Source: a virus | Direction: 5' to 3' (one strand) | IMG/VR virus record: IMGVR_UViG_3300033553_000478 | Span: 18,834 to 82,833 of that record | DNA: 64,000 nt | In this document: in pieces, positions 60,316-64,000 of the stretch | Position numbering within the stretch: position 1 is the stretch's first letter | How the letters are laid out: the number at the start of each line of letters is the position of its first letter | Notes under the pieces: model-generated | What the model saw: only the letters and a program-made list of their open reading frames with translations | What the model was told of the DNA's origin: nothing | The model's database searches: none | Made by a program: the position numbers and the translations under genes

Positions 60316-60327
60316 AGATTTTTCTTT

Positions 60328-63300
60328 CTATTGATGACTAAACCTGAGGCTGTTGATTACGGCTAAGATATCAACTTTTGCTTTATTTATACTTTCTGCA
60401 GTAACTTCTACTGATATCCAATTACCTCTTAAATCTGCTAACTCTACTTCAGAGATAGCTTCATTTTTAGTTGGAATTGAATGATTCCCTTCCCTGAATT
60501 TATATCCCGGGTGATTACCTAAAACAAATCTTGTTTGGCCAAGACTTGTTTTATATAGTACCTGACGAACCGGATATTTCATAGAAGTAACAAGGCCTGT
60601 CTGTGCATACTGAAAAACTTTATCAACCTGTGAGTTGACTATTATCTCATATTTGAAAAGCTTCTGCTGGCTAAATAAATTAAGCGGATCTCCTTCATTT
60701 AATTGATGCAGTACGTGGTTCATATTGCGTACCGGAGCATAAAGCTTTTTATCAAAATTGATGTAAAGATCATTATTATACTCATACTCTCCATTGAAAC
60801 AATCTAACATTTCATTGTAAGATAGCAATATAGATTTGCCACTGGCACATCTTATCCGGATACAGGTTTCTTTATGCTTCTGATCAAAGAAAGCTTCAGT
60901 ATCTACAATACGATCTGTTTTACACTGGTCCCAGAAGTCCAGGTGAAGAAGCTTTGCAGCAAGCATAGGTTTGTCAATCTTCACGAATTCAATATGTTTT
61001 TCGTCAAAGAATGAGAAACCAAAATCACTCTCGGCTACAGCTCGTCGAATAGAAGTTCCGTAGTTACTCAAAATCTTATGACCATCTACAACGGTACCGG
61101 ATCCCTGTTTCAGATTTATTGGGGTTCCATCTGCATCAGAAATAATTCTATCGGTACCTATGTAGATTAGGGAAGTCTGGTCTTCCTGAATAGCGAAAAT
61201 ATCTTCTTTATGCCTAATAATATTTGAAATATCACCTTTGTTCTTTTCAAGCTCTGCATAGAAGTTATTCGGCTTAAACATCGTCCAGGCGTCATAAGTT
61301 TCTCCGGCAAGCTTAACATCTGAAACAGCGATCACATTCCCCATATTTGGATCATCCTTAAACTTGAAAGGTTTAGGAATGAATTGCTTCATATTGTTTT
61401 CATTGAAGTAAGCTTCATTGATTACTTCGGGCTTTTGCAAATCAAATTTGTGGCTTCCACTCTGTCTGTAGAATTCATATCCATAAGTAAGCTTTGGTTC
61501 TACCTGAGTTTCCAGAACTGTAACATAGTTCCAGGCTCCGTGCCTAAGCCAGGTAGTAATTTCACCTTTAGCTCTACCACCACCAGCATTATCGAATTCT
61601 ATTTCTTCGATAGTAGCTTCTCCTGCATCATTCTTTGTCCGGATATTTAAAGTCATATAGGTATCAGCTCCACAATCAAAAGACTGTATCCCTGTATTTT
61701 TAGATACAGGGATAGTTCTGCTTAAAGGAATAAATACGTTTCGGCTGTAAGCCTGTTCAGTACGTCCACCGTACACTGAAGTCCTGTTGTTACGATAAAT
61801 ATTGATAAGAGGATATGTATCATAAACTAATTTGTCTGATCCGTCAAGCCTTATTTCACCTTCAACATTGTGTACATTCGGACCAATGAAACTATCAGTA
61901 AATAGATCTACTGAAGTTCTAATGATCGTAGTTTTATAACCCGGAGAAGTAATTGCGTGCCCCCATAAATCTGCTCTTGGTCTTCCATCCTGATCATCCC
62001 ATCTTCTTTGGTATGAACTATAATACCAAGGCATACAAGGCAATACCATTGCATTATTTGAGATATCGTGATCAATATCAAAAGCATCCCCGGAGATTAC
62101 TTCCCCGCGGCCCATTGTCCTGCTCCTGTCAATTATAAATTCCTGCTTAGGAATGTTGAGGTATTTAGCAAAAACAGAAACATTTATAAAATAAGATTCG
62201 GTAGTTCCTGACTCTCTATCTTCTCTGGCTGCTCTTGGCAATCCCTCAACGTGGGTATCTCCATCAATCTGCTCTTCTAATATTTTCCTTGAAAATTTAG
62301 GATACTTCTCATTAAGGCCTCCATAGCCTCCATGGTTCATTATTACTCTGGGAGTGTGATCAGTATTTAGTTTTGCAATAACATTTAACCTGGAACTGGA
62401 TAAATACTGATCTGAGATCTTGTTATAATACAAGTCCGGAGAATCGAAATACATCAATCTTCTGTTTGTGATTATTCGTTCAAGATATCCATCTCCCTGA
62501 TAATTATAATTTTCACCATTCTGATCATATTGATTTAATGGATCTCTTTCATAAACAGGACCTCCATAATAAGGCAAGTTCCATTTATTCTGAATTTCCG
62601 TTGGCATTCTATGGTGATCATCACCATTAGTCTGAGTTCTTTGCAATGGAGCTGCAATACCCTGACAGAGGATTGTCCTGTTATCTTCTGTACGCTCAAC
62701 GTAAAGTATCTGGTACATAGATATAAGTTTCTGCATTTCGCAGCTTAAACGCACCTCTATGTGCATTTTAATTCCGTGGCCATACAAAATACCATTCTCT
62801 ACAGATTGGTTTGTGTAGGTTTTGGAAGTGATCACCGGGTTCCCCTGGTTATCTACAGAAGAAATAAGATCTCCTATCTCTGGTATCATCAAATCACCAC
62901 AAGGAATTGAGAAGTATCTACTGGAAGCAGGATCGTAAGCCTGGAAAGCCAATCTATATATTTCTCCTTTCATACAGTACTTCTCACCTGAGGGTACCAT
63001 ATAATCCAAAAGCTTACCGGTTCCATCATAAACCGAAGTAGCCTGCTTTAAAAGAGGCTCTTTAAATTCCCGGTAAGTAACTCTTATTCCGTTCCCTTGG
63101 TTAAATCCAATAGATTCCGCACCGTGAACCATCTTGAAAGTATTTACTGCCGGAGCAAGGAATACAAGATTATTTTTAAAGTTTTCGATGAACTGGTCAT
63201 TGTTCGACTCGAATACATAATTTGATAAGTCTGTTTGCACAGTATCATCAATTGGAGAAAGTAGTAACTGGCCATCGTTGTTTTGAACTTTTAAGTTTGG

Positions 63301-64000
63301 AAACAGGATGTTGAAATTTGGATCATTCTGTTGCTTTCCAGTTAACCAGGTAATTACTTCAGGCATAATGCTTGAATAATTTTCCAAGGTAAGAAGTGGA
63401 AAGTCTATACTGATGGAAAGGTCTACAAGCTTATTTGTAAACTTTAGTGTACACGGCCCGAAAGAAGATATAGTTTCATACTTCTTTTGTTTTACATAAA
63501 TCAACTTCTGAGTATTGGTTGGATCGATATAACGATATTCCCAAGGCTCAGGGTTCATTAACGTATTAAAGGTCTCTCCATTCTTTTTCCAGCTATGAAG
63601 CGGAAAAAGATATTCTAAGTTTTGTATCTGGGTTGGCACAGGATTATTTCTAAGTCCTGCAGCAATAAGCTTATTCTTTTTGGAAGTGAAGTCATTACAA
63701 TATTTCCAGGTGTTTTTAAATTCAAGGATATCATTGATTGTAATGTTATCTGAGAATTCAGGTTCATTTCCAAAGTGTTGGAATTCTACCACATTAGAAG
63801 CTCTCTTTATTCCTAAATTTCTGATAGCAGTAGGTATGCCTTTGGCTTCAAATTCTACAGCAATACATTCTACCTCAGCTGAGGTTTCTGGATTGATAAG
63901 ATTGATTTTAATCTTAGCCATTTTCCCGGTAGTTTCTCCGTAGTTACCACCTCTAAACCTGATATCTTCATTTTCAGGAAGAATATCAGCATAAAAAGAG
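60328..64000 (-). CDS. Giant tail (nozzle/muzzle-like) protein, N-terminus beyond right edge
   Basis: At least 1223 residues. The first in-window ATG is at 63921, but the frame stays open through the edge (preceding residues read FYADILPENEDIRFRGGNYG), and 63921 lacks an A/T-rich leader, so the true start is probably outside. Visible features include beta-propeller-like strands such as NIIRHKEDIFAIQEDQTSLI, TDRIISDADGT, LKQGSGTVVDGHKILSNYGT and FGFSFFDEKHIEFV. These recall tail nozzle proteins of podoviruses (P22 gp10-like, and the crAss muzzle). Role by resemblance only. Confidence 0.6.
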   Translation of the reverse strand, partial: SFYADILPENEDIRFRGGNYGETTGKMAKIKINLINPETSAEVECIAVEFEAKGIPTAIRNLGIKRASNVVEFQHFGNEPEFSDNITINDILEFKNTWKYCNDFTSKKNKLIAAGLRNNPVPTQIQNLEYLFPLHSWKKNGETFNTLMNPEPWEYRYIDPTNTQKLIYVKQKKYETISSFGPCTLKFTNKLVDLSISIDFPLLTLENYSSIMPEVITWLTGKQQNDPNFNILFPNLKVQNNDGQLLLSPIDDTVQTDLSNYVFESNNDQFIENFKNNLVFLAPAVNTFKMVHGAESIGFNQGNGIRVTYREFKEPLLKQATSVYDGTGKLLDYMVPSGEKYCMKGEIYRLAFQAYDPASSRYFSIPCGDLMIPEIGDLISSVDNQGNPVITSKTYTNQSVENGILYGHGIKMHIEVRLSCEMQKLISMYQILYVERTEDNRTILCQGIAAPLQRTQTNGDDHHRMPTEIQNKWNLPYYGGPVYERDPLNQYDQNGENYNYQGDGYLERIITNRRLMYFDSPDLYYNKISDQYLSSSRLNVIAKLNTDHTPRVIMNHGGYGGLNEKYPKFSRKILEEQIDGDTHVEGLPRAAREDRESGTTESYFINVSVFAKYLNIPKQEFIIDRSRTMGRGEVISGDAFDIDHDISNNAMVLPCMPWYYSSYQRRWDDQDGRPRADLWGHAITSPGYKTTIIRTSVDLFTDSFIGPNVHNVEGEIRLDGSDKLVYDTYPLINIYRNNRTSVYGGRTEQAYSRNVFIPLSRTIPVSKNTGIQSFDCGADTYMTLNIRTKNDAGEATIEEIEFDNAGGGRAKGEITTWLRHGAWNYVTVLETQVEPKLTYGYEFYRQSGSHKFDLQKPEVINEAYFNENNMKQFIPKPFKFKDDPNMGNVIAVSDVKLAGETYDAWTMFKPNNFYAELEKNKGDISNIIRHKEDIFAIQEDQTSLIYIGTDRIISDADGTPINLKQGSGTVVDGHKILSNYGTSIRRAVAESDFGFSFFDEKHIEFVKIDKPMLAAKLLHLDFWDQCKTDRIVDTEAFFDQKHKETCIRIRCASGKSILLSYNEMLDCFNGEYEYNNDLYINFDKKLYAPVRNMNHVLHQLNEGDPLNLFSQQKLFKYEIIVNSQVDKVFQYAQTGLVTSMKYPVRQVLYKTSLGQTRFVLGNHPGYKFREGNHSIPTKNEAISEVELADLRGNWISVEVTAESINKAKVDILAVINSLRFSHQ

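Noticed and set aside
1-64000. Stop-codon reassignment as in some crAss-like phages
   Set aside because: Genes end in TAA, TAG and TGA with sensible overlaps, and long frames such as the 3901-codon gene contain no internal stops, so the standard code fits.
1-64000. Integrase, excisionase, insertion sequence or prophage attachment site
   Set aside because: No recombinase motif, transposase or flanking direct repeat was seen; the content suggests a lytic phage, though the rest of the genome is not visible.

Overview
The window reads as part of a large double-stranded DNA phage genome whose host is probably a bacterium of the phylum Bacteroidota, most likely a flavobacterium. Coding density is very high, many genes overlap by 1 to 4 bases, starts sit behind A/T-rich leaders instead of Shine-Dalgarno sequences, and several starts follow the Bacteroidota -7 box TAnnTTTG. 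Large terminase, portal, ejection proteins and a giant virion-type RNA polymerase lie on one strand and replication genes on the other. That layout, and the multisubunit-type polymerase inside a giant late protein, resemble crAss-like phages (Crassvirales). The assignment is inference from gene content; no search was run.

Layout. From 1 to about 11.6 kb everything is on the minus strand: portal (runs off the left edge), large terminase, small unknown genes, a KTSC-domain protein, a full-length GroEL, a possible gp31/GroES-like co-chaperonin, a DUF2829/Tad2-type anti-Thoeris protein, a DEDDh exonuclease, tiny basic or membrane proteins, and a tRNA-like RNA with its own terminator. From 11.86 to 43.08 kb nearly everything is on the plus strand: small early genes, one divergent winged-helix regulator with three palindromic operators and a block of 12-bp repeats, a RadC-like JAMM protein, a SNF2 helicase-methyltransferase fusion, a PRTRC cassette (E, C, F-like, B, ThiF), DnaB helicase, HU, an SSB-like protein, a Dda-type helicase, a FEN-type exonuclease, a PAPS-reductase-like protein, a clamp-like protein, a PD-(D/E)XK nuclease and a MazG-like pyrophosphohydrolase. 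A compact structured RNA with its own promoter and terminator sits at the convergent junction (43.13 to 43.26 kb). From 43.3 kb to the right edge the minus strand carries a 3901-residue polymerase/zincin/ejection polyprotein, two more large virion proteins (one with a lysozyme-like N-terminus), a glycine-rich membrane-active protein and a giant tail protein that runs off the right edge.

How it fits together. The virion proteins at the right would deliver the RNA polymerase with the DNA. The plus-strand arm would then modify host functions and replicate DNA, and the minus arm would build and package particles. The whole plus arm is in view and has no recognisable DNA polymerase or primase, so the phage may use the host replicase or encode these elsewhere. 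The most unusual content is the ubiquitin-like PRTRC cassette (E1-like ThiF, E2-like B with a VCMG active-site motif, C ending in glycine, plus a separate JAMM protein), the apparent -1 frameshift that would add a DDLPF tail to the SSB, the giant RNA polymerase, and the unexplained structured RNA.
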